A stretch of 64,000 bases of DNA from Bradyrhizobium canariense (GCF_018130465.1 NZ_JAFCKJ010000012.1:1-64000), one strand, 5' to 3'; positions 27,919 to 37,397 are shown, numbered from the stretch's first letter. Notes: generated from the letters alone by a model not told the origin. Numbers and translations: made by a program.

Positions 27919-29364
27919 GTGCACGCTCTTCGCCCGCTGCTTCGCAAGTCCCTGTTCAACCTGTTCGCTGCGACACTCGCATGTGCCGCATTGCTCGCGC
28001 CCCGCGCGGCGAGCGCCGAAGCGCTGCTCCTGATCGAGGCCGACAGCGGCAAGGTGTTGCAGGCGGAAAACGCGACCATTCCCTGGTATCCGGCTTCCGT
28101 CACCAAGATCATGACCGCCTATGTGACGCTGAAGGCGGTCAAAGACGGCAAGCTCACACTCGACACAATACTCACGGTGTCGCCGACGGCAGCCTCCCAG
28201 TCGCCCTCGAAGATGGGGTTCCGCCCCGGAACGCAGCTTACCGTCGACAACGCACTCAAGATGATGATGGTGAAATCGGCGAACGACATGGCCGTCGTGC
28301 TCGCCGAAGGTGTCGGCGGTTCGATCGACGGCTTCTCGGCGCTGATGAACGACACCGCGCAGAAGCTCGGCATGACGCAGACGAGCTACGTCAATCCGAA
28401 CGGCCTGCCCGCCGACGGACAGATCACCTCCGCGCGGGATCTCGGCATTCTCGCGCGCTCGTTCCTGCGCGACCTGCCCGAGTACGAGTATTTCGTGCAC
28501 ATTCCGGCAATCCGCTTCGGCAAGCGCGTCACCGGCAATTTCAACAAGCTGATCGGCCGCTATCCCGGCGCCGACGGTTTCAAGACCGGCTTCATCTGCG
28601 CCTCCGGCTACAACCTCGTCGCATCGGCCACGCGCAACGGCCGCCGGCTGATCGCCGTCGTGCTCGGCGCCAACTCCGGGACCGCGCGCGCGGTGAAGGC
28701 GGCGCAGCTGCTGGAGCGCGGCTTCTCGCAAGATAATCTCACCTGGCTCCGCCCCTCGCTCGGCACAGTCGACAAGCTGGTGCCGGTCGACGCCTCGCCG
28801 CCGAACCTGCGTGACGACATGTGCGGCGGCCATCGCAAGCGGCCGGCCAGCGACGATGACGACGCGCTGATCGCGACCAATGGCGGCACGTCCGGATCGG
28901 CCTCGGCCACGGGCGGCGAAGCCCAGGTCACCTTCTTCACGGCCGGGCTTCAGCCGCCCCTGATGAAGGCCTCCGAGCTGATGGCCTCGGCTCCGGCGGC
29001 GGCCGAGCCCGTGCTGGTCTATACCGGTCCGACCCGCACCGGGACCGCCCTGATCGCTGCGGTCGCGGCCGATGCCGACCAGCAGGCAACTCCGAAACCG
29101 CGTGGCAAGAAGTCGCGCGTCGCCAAGAAGCCTGACGCGGCAGACAAGCCAGCCGACAAGCCGAAGGATGCCAAGACGGCGGCGGCAAAGCCCGACGCCA
29201 AACCAGCTGACGTCAAGAGCGCAGCCAAGCCGGCCGGGACCAAGCACGCCGCGGCAAAATCCGATGCGGCGGCAAAACCTGCGGCAAGCAGCGATCCCGC
29301 GCCGAAGCCCGCCAAGCCAAAGGCGGCAACCAAGCCCGCCGCCAAGCCGGCCAACAACAGTTAA
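27919..29364 (+). CDS. D-alanyl-D-alanine carboxypeptidase with basic repetitive tail
   Basis: A 481-residue peptidase S11 (low-molecular-weight penicillin-binding protein). A signal peptide ends ASA-EALLLIE. The active-site motifs are SVTK (YPASVTKIMTAY), SAN (MVKSANDMAVVL) and KTG (DGFKTGFICASGYN). It trims the terminal D-Ala of peptidoglycan pentapeptides in the periplasm. Instead of the usual beta-sandwich plus amphipathic anchor, the C-terminus ends in a ~95-residue Lys/Pro/Ala repetitive tail (for example KPADKPKDAKTAAAKPDAKP). The GTG start is the most plausible, giving a normal signal peptide; upstream in-frame codons are Arg-rich and unlikely to be translated. Confidence 0.9.
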   Translation: MHALRPLLRKSLFNLFAATLACAALLAPRAASAEALLLIEADSGKVLQAENATIPWYPASVTKIMTAYVTLKAVKDGKLTLDTILTVSPTAASQSPSKMGFRPGTQLTVDNALKMMMVKSANDMAVVLAEGVGGSIDGFSALMNDTAQKLGMTQTSYVNPNGLPADGQITSARDLGILARSFLRDLPEYEYFVHIPAIRFGKRVTGNFNKLIGRYPGADGFKTGFICASGYNLVASATRNGRRLIAVVLGANSGTARAVKAAQLLERGFSQDNLTWLRPSLGTVDKLVPVDASPPNLRDDMCGGHRKRPASDDDDALIATNGGTSGSASATGGEAQVTFFTAGLQPPLMKASELMASAPAAAEPVLVYTGPTRTGTALIAAVAADADQQATPKPRGKKSRVAKKPDAADKPADKPKDAKTAAAKPDAKPADVKSAAKPAGTKHAAAKSDAAAKPAASSDPAPKPAKPKAATKPAAKPANNS

Positions 29365-29554
29365 CGGCGCACCGAGCTGAGACCGCGCCCGCACTTCGCA
29401 CTGCGGCAGCGCGGTTCGCGACGATTCCGGTAGCCACTTCCCGACCTTTGCCTTAAGCCACGACGACTTGCCACCCGTTCCGGCAAGCTCGATACTGGCG
29501 GCAATGAGGCAAGCCCGAGACACAACGGGCTCTGGTAAATGAGGGGAGTTTTCC

Positions 29555-31240
29555 ATGGAGCGCATCTGGCTCAAGCAATATCCGCCCGGCGTGCCTGCTG
29601 ATATCGAGCCGACCCAATATTCGTCGCTGGTCGACCTCTTGGAGGAGAGCTTTTCCAAGTTCGCCGACCGCAAGGCGTTCATCTGCATGGACAAGTCGAT
29701 CAGCTATCGCGACCTCGATCAGATGTCGGTCGCGCTGGCCGCTTATCTGCAGGGCCGCGGGCTGCAGCGCGGCGCTCGCGTCGCCATCATGATGCCGAAC
29801 GTGCTGCAGTATCCGGTCGCCACCGCTGCGGTGCTGCGCGCCGGCTTCGCCGTGGTCAACGTCAACCCGCTCTATACGCCGCGCGAGCTCGAGCACCAGC
29901 TCAAGGATTCCGGCGCCGAAGCCATCATCGTGCTGGAGAATTTTGCCCATACCGTCGAGCAGGTGATCGCGAAGACGCAAGTGAAGCATGTCATCGTCGC
30001 CAGCATGGGCGACCTGCTCGGCTTCAAGGGCGTGATCGTCAATCTCGTCGTCCGCCGCGTCAAGAAGATGGTGCCGGCCTGGTCGCTGCCGGGCGCGGTG
30101 TCGTTCAACGATGCGCTCTCGGCCGGCCGCGGTGCGACGTTCAACAAGCCGAAACTGTCGCCCGGCGACGTTGCCTTCCTGCAATATACCGGCGGCACCA
30201 CCGGCGTCTCCAAGGGCGCCACCCTGCTCCACCGCAACATCGTCGCCAACGTGTTGCAGAACGACGCATGGCTTCAGCCGGCGATGGTGCAGCCTCCGCA
30301 TGTCGATCAGCTCATGATCGTTTGCGCGCTGCCGCTCTATCACATCTTTGCGCTGACGGCCTGCTACCTGCTCGCGGTGCGCGCTGGCGGCTGCAATCTG
30401 CTGATCCCCAATCCGCGCGACATCGGGGGCTTCGTCAAGGAATTGGCGAAGTACCAGGTCAACAGCTTCCCGGCCGTGAACACGCTCTACAACGGACTGA
30501 TGCACCATCCCGACTTCAAGAAGCTCGACTTCTCCAAGCTGAAGATTTCAAACGGCGGCGGCATGGCGGTGCAGCGCCCCGTGGCCGAGCAGTGGAAGGC
30601 GGTGACCGGCTGCTTCATCGCCGAAGGCTACGGCCTGTCCGAGACATCGCCGACATTGACCTGCAACCCCGCGACCACGACGGAGTTCTCGGGATCGATC
30701 GGCATTCCCGTGCCCTCGACCTGGATCTCGATCCGCGACGACGACGGCAACGAGCTGCCGCTCGGCCAGCCCGGCGAGATCTGCGCCAAGGGCCCGCAGG
30801 TGATGTCGGGCTATTGGAACAGACCGGACGAGACCGCGAAGGTGATGACCGCGGACGGCTATTTCCGCACCGGCGACATCGGCGTGATGGACGAGACCGG
30901 CTACACCAAGATCGTCGACCGCAAGAAGGACATGATCCTGGTCTCCGGCTTCAACGTCTATCCGAACGAGATCGAGGAAGTGATCGCGAGCAACCCGGGT
31001 GTGCTCGAATGCGCCGTCATCGGCATCCCCGATTCCAAGTCGGGAGAGGCGGTAAAAGCCTTCGTGGTCAGGAAAGACCCGAACCTCACGGCCGAAGCCG
31101 TGGTCAAGTTCTGCCAGGAGCAGCTGACGGGCTACAAGGTGCCCAAGCATATCGAATTCCGCACCGACCTGCCGAAGACCAACGTCGGCAAGATCCTGCG
31201 CCGGCAGCTTCGCGACGAGAAGAAGGCGGAAGCGGCATAG
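29555..31240 (+). CDS. fadD: Long-chain fatty acid--CoA ligase
   Basis: A 561-residue ANL enzyme. It has P-loop YTGGTTGVSKGATLLHRN, A5 motif GYGLSETSP, A7 motif RTGDIGVMDE, and the FACS signature region TKIVDRKKDMILVSGFNVYP; the catalytic Lys lies in TNVGKILRRQLRDE. The N-terminus (MERIWLKQYPPGVPADIEP) matches FadD-type ligases. It converts long-chain fatty acids to acyl-CoA for beta-oxidation at the inner membrane. GAGGGGAG precedes the ATG. A DUF924 protein follows 16 bp downstream, probably in one transcript. Confidence 0.93.
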   Translation: MERIWLKQYPPGVPADIEPTQYSSLVDLLEESFSKFADRKAFICMDKSISYRDLDQMSVALAAYLQGRGLQRGARVAIMMPNVLQYPVATAAVLRAGFAVVNVNPLYTPRELEHQLKDSGAEAIIVLENFAHTVEQVIAKTQVKHVIVASMGDLLGFKGVIVNLVVRRVKKMVPAWSLPGAVSFNDALSAGRGATFNKPKLSPGDVAFLQYTGGTTGVSKGATLLHRNIVANVLQNDAWLQPAMVQPPHVDQLMIVCALPLYHIFALTACYLLAVRAGGCNLLIPNPRDIGGFVKELAKYQVNSFPAVNTLYNGLMHHPDFKKLDFSKLKISNGGGMAVQRPVAEQWKAVTGCFIAEGYGLSETSPTLTCNPATTTEFSGSIGIPVPSTWISIRDDDGNELPLGQPGEICAKGPQVMSGYWNRPDETAKVMTADGYFRTGDIGVMDETGYTKIVDRKKDMILVSGFNVYPNEIEEVIASNPGVLECAVIGIPDSKSGEAVKAFVVRKDPNLTAEAVVKFCQEQLTGYKVPKHIEFRTDLPKTNVGKILRRQLRDEKKAEAA

Positions 31241-31256
31241 GGCGCACCGCTGGTTC

Positions 31257-31811
31257 ATGACTGACGTCGGCAACATCACGCCGGCCGGCATTCTCGCCTT
31301 CTGGCGCGAGGCCGGTCGCGAGCGCTGGTACAAGCGCAGCGACGCCTTCGACGCGGAGGTCAGGCGTCACTTTCTTCTGCTATGGAAGAGGGCAACCGCC
31401 GGCGAACTGGCCTCCTGGGAAGACAGCGACGAGGGCGCGTTGGCGCTCGTCATTGCGCTCGACCAGTTTCCCCGCAACATGTTCCGCGGCACGCCGGAAG
31501 CCTTCGCCAGCGACGCCCTGGCCCGCGACGTCGCCCGCCGCGCAATCGAGAGGGGCACGGATCGCAGGATCGATCCCATCCTGCTCGAATTCCTCTATTT
31601 GCCCTTCATGCATTCCGAGCACCTGACCGACCAGCTGCATTGCGTCGCGCTGTTTCAGAACACCGACAATGCCGAGAACCTGAAATACGCGCGGGAGCAC
31701 GCCGACATCATCCAGAGGTTCGGCCGCTTCCCCCACCGCAACCGCCTCCTGGGACGCGACAGCACCGAGGACGAGCAGGCCTTCCTCGACGGCGGCGGTT
31801 TTGCCGGCTGA
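31257..31811 (+). CDS. DUF924 family protein
   Basis: A 184-residue soluble helical protein of the DUF924 family, which has a TPR-like fold. Family marks are ILAFWREAGRERWYKRSDAF, ALVIALDQFPRNMFRGTPEA and FLYLPFMHSEHLTDQ. It probably shares a transcript with fadD, but no Shine-Dalgarno is evident, so translation may depend on coupling. The biochemical role of the family is not established. Confidence 0.9.
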   Translation: MTDVGNITPAGILAFWREAGRERWYKRSDAFDAEVRRHFLLLWKRATAGELASWEDSDEGALALVIALDQFPRNMFRGTPEAFASDALARDVARRAIERGTDRRIDPILLEFLYLPFMHSEHLTDQLHCVALFQNTDNAENLKYAREHADIIQRFGRFPHRNRLLGRDSTEDEQAFLDGGGFAG

Positions 31812-31920
31812 TGACATAACGGTGAAGGGCCGCGACCCTCGCCGCCTCCCCCACCGGCAATATTGTGCAGCGCCGCCGCACAGTCTAAAAAGCGGGACCG
31901 ATTTCCAGGGAGACTTCACG

Positions 31921-32406
31921 ATGACCATCCAGACTGGCGACAAGCTGCCCGAGGCGAAATTCCGCGTGATGACGGCGGAAGGCCCGCAGGTGAAGACCAC
32001 CGACGATATCTTCAAGGGCAAGAAGGTGGCGCTGTTCGCGGTGCCCGGTGCGTACACCGGCACCTGCCACAAGATGCATCTGCCGAGCATCTTCCTCAAC
32101 GCCTACGCCATGAAGGACAAGGGCGTCGACACCATCGCCATCGTCTCCGTCAACGACGCCTTCGTCATGAATGCGTGGAAGCGCGACACCGACCAGCGCG
32201 ACGAGGCCATCTTCCTCGCCGACGGCAATGCCGACTTCGCCAAGGCGATCGGCATGGAGCTCGACGCCTCCGGCAACGGCCTCGGCATCCGCTCCAAGCG
32301 TTATTCGATGCTGGTCGAGGACGGCGTGGTCAAGAAGCTCAATCTTGAAGCGATGCCCGGCAAGGTCGAGGTGTCCGGCGGCGATACGCTGCTGGGACAG
32401 CTGTAA
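31921..32406 (+). CDS. Peroxiredoxin, Prx5-type, single cysteine
   Basis: A 161-residue thioredoxin-fold peroxidase. The peroxidatic motif is VPGAYTGTCHKMHLP with Cys49; it is the only cysteine in the protein, so it works as a 1-Cys enzyme and needs an external thiol (glutathione or glutaredoxin). FVMNAWKRDT and LADGNADFAKAIGME are typical Prx5/AhpC-TSA redoxin motifs. It reduces H2O2 and alkyl hydroperoxides in the cytoplasm. The ATG at 31921 is preceded by CAGGGAG. It lies 110 bp after the DUF924 gene and is likely separately transcribed. Confidence 0.93.
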   Translation: MTIQTGDKLPEAKFRVMTAEGPQVKTTDDIFKGKKVALFAVPGAYTGTCHKMHLPSIFLNAYAMKDKGVDTIAIVSVNDAFVMNAWKRDTDQRDEAIFLADGNADFAKAIGMELDASGNGLGIRSKRYSMLVEDGVVKKLNLEAMPGKVEVSGGDTLLGQL

Positions 32407-32436
32407 GCGGCCACCACGTTCAGCCACACTCTCGGT

Positions 32437-32557
32437 GTCGTCCCGGCAAAGGCCGGGACCCATAACCCCAGGGTAGAGTTGCGGCGCGAGCTGGCAACCG
32501 CGAGTCATCGCCAAACCCGATCCTGTGGTTATGGATCCCGGCTTTCGCCGGGATGAC
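32437..32557. repeat. Intergenic palindromic repeat family A, variant 2
   Basis: Opens GTCGTCCCGGCAAAGGCCGG and closes with the near-complement GGCTTTCGCCGGGATGAC. The interior carries the variant-2 words GCGCGAGCTGGCAAC and ATCCTGTGGTTATGG, shared with the copy at 52787-52908. It sits between the convergent peroxiredoxin and rnhA genes. Confidence 0.85.
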
Positions 32558-32583
32558 AGTGGTGAGTGGGTGCGATGCCGCCG

Positions 32584-33048
32584 CTACTCCGCCACCCGCT
32601 GCTGCAACCGCGCCTTCGCGACCCCGTCGCGCGCGAGCTGATCGGCGCGTTCGTTCTCGGGATGCCCTGCGTGGCCCTTGACCCAGTGCCAGCGCACGTC
32701 ATGCGCCTTCAACGCGGCATCGAGGCGCTGCCAAAGCTCGACATTCTTCACCGGCTTCTTGTCGGCGGTGCGCCAGCCGTTGCGCTTCCAGCCGTGAATC
32801 CAGCCGGTGATGCCCTGCCGCACATATTGGCTGTCGGTGTAGAGATCGACGGTGCACGGCTTCTTCAGCGCTTCCAGCGCGGAGATCGCCGCCATCAATT
32901 CCATCTGGTTGTTGGTGGTGTGACGCTCGCCGCCGTTCAGCTCCTTTTCCGTGTCGCCGAACTTCAGGATCGCGCCCCAGCCTCCGGGCCCGGGGTTTCC
33001 CGAGCACGCGCCGTCGGTATAGATCGTGACGTTGGGAAGCTCGCTCAC
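32584..33048 (-). CDS. rnhA: Ribonuclease HI
   Basis: A 154-residue RNase H1. The four catalytic acids are visible: Asp in [17 protein letters not shown], Glu in [14 protein letters not shown], Asp in DLYTDSQYV, and Asp in [16 protein letters not shown]; the basic protrusion is [14 protein letters not shown]. It cleaves RNA in RNA/DNA hybrids with Mg2+. The GTG start at 33048 overlaps the thrB stop by four bases (GTGA), so translation is coupled. It is the last gene of ispH-thrB-rnhA, a conserved alphaproteobacterial order. Confidence 0.95.
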   Translation of the reverse strand: MSELPNVTIYTDGACSGNPGPGGWGAILKFGDTEKELNGGERHTTNNQMELMAAISALEALKKPCTVDLYTDSQYVRQGITGWIHGWKRNGWRTADKKPVKNVELWQRLDAALKAHDVRWHWVKGHAGHPENERADQLARDGVAKARLQQRVAE

Positions 33049-34028
33049 GCGACCAGTCCTGACGGCATCAGCCCGTAGTCGCGCACGGTTGAGACGCTCT
33101 GGTGGAAGCGCAGCTTGCGGACATATTCCAGCGGATCCTTTGGCCGAACCAGCGCGCCGGGCGGCACGTTGAGCCAGTCGACCAGCCGCGTCAGCAGGAA
33201 ACGGATCGCGGCGCCGCGCGCCAGCAGCGGCAGCGCGGCCTCTTCCGCTTCGGTGAGCTTGCGCACGCGGCCATAGGCATTGAGGAAGGCGCGCGCCTTG
33301 GTGACGTTGAACGAGTGATCCGGCTCGAAACACCAGGCGTTGAGGCAGATCGCGATGTCATAGGCCAGCATATCGTTGCAGGCGAAGGTGAAGTCGATGA
33401 TGCCCGAGAGCTGGTCGCCCAGGAAGAAGACGTTGTCGTTGAAGAGGTCGGCGTGGATCACGCCTTCGGGCAGATGCTTCGGCCAGACCCCGCTCTCGAG
33501 GTAGTCGAGCTCCTGGCTAAGGAACGCGCGCAGGCCCGGCTGCACCTCGTCGGCCCGGTGTGATGCCGCATCGAACAGCGGCCGCCAGCCCGAGACCGAG
33601 AGCGCATTCGCACGCTTGATCGCGAAATTGGCGCCGGCCAGATGCATCTTCGCCAGCGCTCCGCCGACGCCCGCGCAATGGGCGGCGTTCGGCTTGCGCG
33701 GCCAGACGCCTTCGAGGAAGGTGATGATCGCGGCCGGCCGGCCCGACAGCTCGCGCAGCGCCTCGCCGTCTCTTCCCTTCACCGGAAGCGGGCAGTTGAT
33801 GCCGTGCTCGGCGAGATGCGTCATCAGCGCGAGGAAGAACGGCAGATCGTTCTTCGCCACGCGCTTTTCATAGAGCGTGAGGATGAACGAGCCCTTGGTG
33901 GTGTGCAGCAGGAAGTTTGAATTCTCGACGCCCTCGGCGATGCCCTTGTAGGAGAGCAATTCGCCGAGATCATATTCGCTCAGGAAATCCGCAAGCTCGT
34001 CGGCGGCAACGTCGGTGTAGACCGCCAT
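33045..34028 (-). CDS. thrB: Homoserine kinase, ThrB (APH-fold type)
   Basis: A 327-residue kinase of the aminoglycoside-phosphotransferase fold found in alphaproteobacteria instead of GHMP-type ThrB. It has [20 protein letters not shown] near the N-terminus, the Brenner motif [17 protein letters not shown] and the metal-binding [11 protein letters not shown]. It phosphorylates homoserine on the way to threonine. It starts six bases after the ispH stop and overlaps rnhA by four bases, forming a tight operon. Confidence 0.94.
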   Translation of the reverse strand: MAVYTDVAADELADFLSEYDLGELLSYKGIAEGVENSNFLLHTTKGSFILTLYEKRVAKNDLPFFLALMTHLAEHGINCPLPVKGRDGEALRELSGRPAAIITFLEGVWPRKPNAAHCAGVGGALAKMHLAGANFAIKRANALSVSGWRPLFDAASHRADEVQPGLRAFLSQELDYLESGVWPKHLPEGVIHADLFNDNVFFLGDQLSGIIDFTFACNDMLAYDIAICLNAWCFEPDHSFNVTKARAFLNAYGRVRKLTEAEEAALPLLARGAAIRFLLTRLVDWLNVPPGALVRPKDPLEYVRKLRFHQSVSTVRDYGLMPSGLVA

Positions 34029-34034
34029 GAAGGT

Positions 34035-35003
34035 CTACTCGGCGGCGGCTTCGGGGCGCACCTGGCGCGGCAGCGGGAAGAACTCGTTCTCTTCCGCGGC
34101 CGAGACCGTCTCCACATGCAGCGTGAAGCGCTCGGCGAACGCGTCCATGATCTCCTCGACGATCACTTCCGGCGCCGAGGCGCCCGCGGTGATGCCGAGG
34201 CTGGTGATGTTCTCGAACCGCTTCCAGTCGAGGTCGGCGGCGCGCTGCGCCAGCACGGCGATCGGGCAGCCCTCGCGTTCGGCGACTTCGCGCAGGCGCT
34301 GCGAGTTCGACGAGTTCGGCGCACCGACCACGATCAGGGCGTCGACCACCGGCGCCACCTTCTTCACCGCGAGCTGGCGGTTGGTGGTGGCGTAGCAGAT
34401 GTCTTCCTTGTGCGGACCGTTGATGTTCGGGAAGCGCTCCTTGAGGAGCGCCACGATCTCCGCGGTGTCGTCGATCGACAGTGTGGTCTGGGTCACGAAG
34501 GCGAGGTTGTTCGGATCCTTCGGGGCGATGGTCTTGGCGTCCTCGGCGGTCTCGATCAGGGTCACAGCGCCGGTCGGGAGCTGGCCGAGCGTGCCCACCA
34601 CCTCGGGGTGATGGGAATGGCCGATCAGGAAGATCTCGCGGCCGCGCTTGAAATGGATCGCGGCCTCGCGGTGCACCTTGGTCACCAGCGGGCAGGTCGC
34701 ATCCAGCGAGAACAAATTACGGGACGTGGCGTCGGCCGGAACCGATTTCGGTACGCCATGGGCCGAGAACACCACCGGCGCGGTGGTGTTTTCCGGGATC
34801 TCGGCGAGTTCCTCGACGAAGATCGCGCCCTTCTTCTTCAACCCGTCGACGACGTATTTATTGTGCACAATCTCGTGGCGAACATAGACGGGGGCGCCGT
34901 ACTTATCGAGCGCCCGTTCGACGGTGTCGATCGCCCGGACCACCCCGGCGCAGAAGCCACGGGGAGAACAAAGCACGATCTTGAGGTCTGGTTTGGCTGA
35001 CAT
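34035..35003 (-). CDS. ispH: 4-hydroxy-3-methylbut-2-enyl diphosphate reductase
   Basis: A 322-residue iron-sulfur enzyme, the last step of the MEP isoprenoid pathway (HMBPP to IPP/DMAPP). The three cluster cysteines lie in [28 protein letters not shown] and [11 protein letters not shown]; substrate-binding ones include [14 protein letters not shown] and the [11 protein letters not shown] loop. The ATG at 35003 gives the family N-terminus [16 protein letters not shown]; the frame is open to 35027. It heads the ispH-thrB-rnhA operon and is divergent from trcR. Confidence 0.95.
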   Translation of the reverse strand: MSAKPDLKIVLCSPRGFCAGVVRAIDTVERALDKYGAPVYVRHEIVHNKYVVDGLKKKGAIFVEELAEIPENTTAPVVFSAHGVPKSVPADATSRNLFSLDATCPLVTKVHREAAIHFKRGREIFLIGHSHHPEVVGTLGQLPTGAVTLIETAEDAKTIAPKDPNNLAFVTQTTLSIDDTAEIVALLKERFPNINGPHKEDICYATTNRQLAVKKVAPVVDALIVVGAPNSSNSQRLREVAEREGCPIAVLAQRAADLDWKRFENITSLGITAGASAPEVIVEEIMDAFAERFTLHVETVSAAEENEFFPLPRQVRPEAAAE

Positions 35004-35098
35004 TGAGCGATCTCGGGACCGAATCACCTCGCCAAATGGGCGGGAAGCGGTCGATGGATGAATAGGGCTTGGGTACGGTCTTACAGGGACTTCAGAGG

Positions 35099-35127
35099 GA
35101 ATTGGGCCCCCTTTCGGGCGCTGTCAA
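35099..35127 (-). promoter_or_regulatory. Candidate promoter for ispH operon
   Basis: On the minus strand TTGACA (35127-35122) is followed after 17 bases by CAATTC (35104-35099). The -35 is perfect and the -10 is poor. It lies about 95 bases before the ispH start. Confidence 0.3.
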
Positions 35128-35149
35128 GGCACTATCTATAGCAGAACCA

Positions 35150-35178
35150 TTGCGTGGCTACCCCCTCCGGGCTTATAT
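35150..35178 (+). promoter_or_regulatory. Candidate sigma-70 promoter for trcR
   Basis: TTGCGT, a 17-base spacer, then TTATAT. This is a good housekeeping-type promoter about 80 bases upstream of the trcR start, with an AAGGAGA ribosome site in the leader. Confidence 0.6.
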
Positions 35179-35256
35179 AGCGCGAATTCCCAGTCATCGC
35201 TGATGACCACCGGTTTCGCCTCCAAAGGGGTGGGCGAAGCACAAAGGAGATTTGCC

Positions 35257-35952
35257 ATGAGCAACGCACCTCTGATGCCCAAGGCGACCGCCGTCTGGCT
35301 GCTCGACAACACCGCGCTGACCTTCGACCAGGTCGCCGATTTCACCAAAATGCACCCCCTCGAGGTGCGCGCGATCGCCGACGGCGACGCTGCCCAGGGC
35401 ATCAAGGGCATGGATCCCCTCTCCAATGGCCAGCTGACCCGCGAGGAGATCGAGAAGGGCGAGAACAACCCGGACTACCGGCTCCGCCTCCAGGAGAGCA
35501 AGGTGGTGCTGCCGCCGCAGCCCAAGCGCAAGGGCCCGCGCTACACCCCGGTCTCACGCCGCCACGAGCGCCCGAGCGCCATCCTCTGGCTGCTGCGCAA
35601 CCATGCCGAGCTCAAGGACGCCCAGATCATGCGCCTGGTCGGCACGACCAAGAGCACGATCGCCAGTGTCCGCGATCGCACCCACTGGAACACCTCCCAG
35701 CTGACGCCGATTGATCCCGTCACCCTCGGCCTCTGCTCGCAGATCGAGCTCGATTTCGAGGTCGCGCGCGCGGCCAAGGAAAAGCCGATCGACGCAGCCT
35801 ATGGCGGCGCCACCCTGCTGCCTGCCTCCGAAACCACCAAGAAGGACGAGTACGAGCCCGCGGAGAGGTCCAGCGACGACCTCAATGTCGATGCCGTGTT
35901 CGCCAAGCTGAAGACGCTCGGCGGCAAGAAGCAGGACCAAGAGGAGGAGTAA
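35257..35952 (+). CDS. trcR: DUF1013 cell-cycle regulator TrcR
   Basis: A 231-residue alphaproteobacterial DUF1013 protein, named TrcR in current annotation. The N-terminal part reads MPKATAVWLLDNTALTFDQV; the centre has a helix-turn-helix-like stretch (AQIMRLVGTTKSTIASVRDR) after the basic RRHERPSAILWLLRNH. The family is linked to cell-cycle transcription control alongside CtrA/GcrA. An AAGGAGA site fixes the ATG at 35257. It has a promoter 80 bp upstream and a strong intrinsic terminator 28 bp downstream, so it is a single-gene unit. Confidence 0.9.
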   Translation: MSNAPLMPKATAVWLLDNTALTFDQVADFTKMHPLEVRAIADGDAAQGIKGMDPLSNGQLTREEIEKGENNPDYRLRLQESKVVLPPQPKRKGPRYTPVSRRHERPSAILWLLRNHAELKDAQIMRLVGTTKSTIASVRDRTHWNTSQLTPIDPVTLGLCSQIELDFEVARAAKEKPIDAAYGGATLLPASETTKKDEYEPAERSSDDLNVDAVFAKLKTLGGKKQDQEEE

Positions 35953-35980
35953 TCCTTCGCTCTTCGTTCGTGAACGCAAT

Positions 35981-36012
35981 AAAAACGCGGCAGGGAAACC
36001 TGCCGCGTTTTT
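35981..36012 (+). terminator. Intrinsic terminator of trcR
   Basis: AAAAACGCGGCAGG, loop GAAA, then CCTGCCGCGTTTTT: a 14-bp perfect stem whose 3' arm runs into a T-run. It is the clearest Rho-independent terminator in the window. Confidence 0.9.
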
Positions 36013-36054
36013 ATTTTGCATCTGCAAAACGACTGAGAGCGCATACCCTCCGGC

Positions 36055-36181
36055 GTCGTCCTGGCGAAAGCCAGGACCCATTACCCCAAGGAGGAATTTG
36101 GCGAAGACTCGTCGCTCGGTTCTCCTACCGCGCCCAATCGACAGATTCCGCGGTATGGGTCCTGGCTTTTGCCAGGACGAC
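36055..36181. repeat. Intergenic palindromic repeat family A, variant 1
   Basis: Opens GTCGTCCTGGCGAAAGCCAG and closes CTGGCTTTTGCCAGGACGAC. A compensated C-to-T/G-to-A change (CCTGG/CCAGG instead of CCCGG/CCGGG) keeps the stem paired. The interior has TTTGGCGAAGAC and GCGGTATGGG. It lies between the convergent trcR and ompW-like genes. Confidence 0.85.
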
Positions 36182-36220
36182 GTTAGGGAGACTGTGTGCC
36201 TCCCTAACGCAACAACAACC

Positions 36221-36964
36221 TCAGAACTTATACGTCACACCACCGCCGACCAGCCATGGGTCGATATGCGCGGTGCCGGTGACGGGCAGGCCGCTGACTG
36301 TCGCGCTGTAGTCCGGCCGCAGCCAGAGCTTCTTGACGTCGACGTTGAGGCCCCAGTGCCGATCGAGCATGTAGTCGAAGCCGAACTGCACCGCGCCACC
36401 GAAGGCGTTGCTGACATGCAGGCTCGTGGTGGTGGCGACGATCGCGGGCGGGCCGACGATGGCGGCCGGCGCATTGGCGGCGGAATTGTTGAAAAACACG
36501 GTGTAGTTCACGCCGGCGCCGATATACGGCTTGAACGCACCGAAATTGTCGAAGTGATATTGCAGGGTCAGCGTCGGCGGCAGCAGCGTGGTCTTGCCGA
36601 TCGGCAAGTTGGCGAGCGAGCCGGTGCCGCTGATCGAATGCCGGGTCACGCCGAGGATCAGCTCGGCCGCGATGTTCTTGGTGAAGAAATAGCTGATGTC
36701 GAGCTCGGGTACGACCTGGTCACTGATCGAGAGGCCCGAATTCGGCGACGACAGTGACGGAACGCCCGCGACATTGACGGTCGAGCCGCCCGCATCCGGC
36801 AACACGCCAAGCACCCGCAGACGTACCATCCAGGGATTGAAGGCTTCGACCGGCACCGCCTTTTTGTAGATCGGCAAATCGGCGGCCTGTGCCGAGGCAA
36901 AAGTCCCCACCAGCGCCGCACCCAGCGTTGCGAGCCGCGCCATGTTTCTTATCATTCCGTCCAT
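36221..36964 (-). CDS. OmpW-family outer-membrane protein
   Basis: A 247-residue eight-strand beta-barrel porin of the OmpW family. The signal peptide ends SAQA-ADLPIYKK. Family marks are NPWMVRLRVLGVLPDAGG near the mature start, then TKNIAAELILGVTRHSI, LQYHFDNFGAFKPYIGAGVN and the end PWLVGGGVTYKF with the terminal Phe needed for BAM insertion. OmpW forms narrow hydrophobic channels. AAGGGGAA precedes the ATG at 36964, preferred over 37006. Confidence 0.92.
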   Translation of the reverse strand: MDGMIRNMARLATLGAALVGTFASAQAADLPIYKKAVPVEAFNPWMVRLRVLGVLPDAGGSTVNVAGVPSLSSPNSGLSISDQVVPELDISYFFTKNIAAELILGVTRHSISGTGSLANLPIGKTTLLPPTLTLQYHFDNFGAFKPYIGAGVNYTVFFNNSAANAPAAIVGPPAIVATTTSLHVSNAFGGAVQFGFDYMLDRHWGLNVDVKKLWLRPDYSATVSGLPVTGTAHIDPWLVGGGVTYKF

Positions 36965-37127
36965 TGCATTCCCCTTCAGCCAAGTGTGCGCTTCGTTGCG
37001 CGACATCAGCGTCAGAGCAGAAAGGGAATGGTGAAGGATTTGATGCCGATCAAATCAGGACAAACGCGATTGCAATTTGGCTGCGGCGTGGCAGATCTGT
37101 CGCGGCAGGATAATGCCGCACCTTACA

Positions 37128-37397
37128 TCACGGCCGTTCCGGATGGTTCAGCATGTATTCGCCGAGATCGCGCTGGCGGCGATCGGCGCGGGTGGTCGCG
37201 GCGCTGCGCTGGACGTCGCGGTCCTTGCGGCAGGCCACGTATTCGGGCGAGCCGACCGCATAGCCACGGCCCTGGCAGACCGCGTCGTCATCGTCGCCGC
37301 CCATCGCCACCGGCGTCTGGTAGCGCGCGGAGCAGGCGGAGAGAATGATGGCGAGCAGCACAGCTGCAAGCAGGCGCGGCGCAGCGGCGAGTGGCAT
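37128..37397 (-). CDS. Small lipoprotein
   Basis: An 89-residue lipoprotein. The lipobox is LAIILSAC with Cys22 as the lipidated residue. The mature chain is short, hydrophilic and Asp/Arg-rich (MGGDDDDAVCQGRGYAVGSP, YVACRKDRDVQRS) with two further cysteines. GGGGAT lies before the ATG. I do not recognise a family with a known role. Confidence 0.8.
   Translation of the reverse strand: MPLAAAPRLLAAVLLAIILSACSARYQTPVAMGGDDDDAVCQGRGYAVGSPEYVACRKDRDVQRSAATTRADRRQRDLGEYMLNHPERP

Noticed and set aside
29090-29363. Histone H1-like DNA-binding tail
   Set aside because: The Lys/Ala/Pro repeat looks like histone H1 tails, but the protein is exported and carries peptidase S11 motifs, so DNA binding is unlikely.
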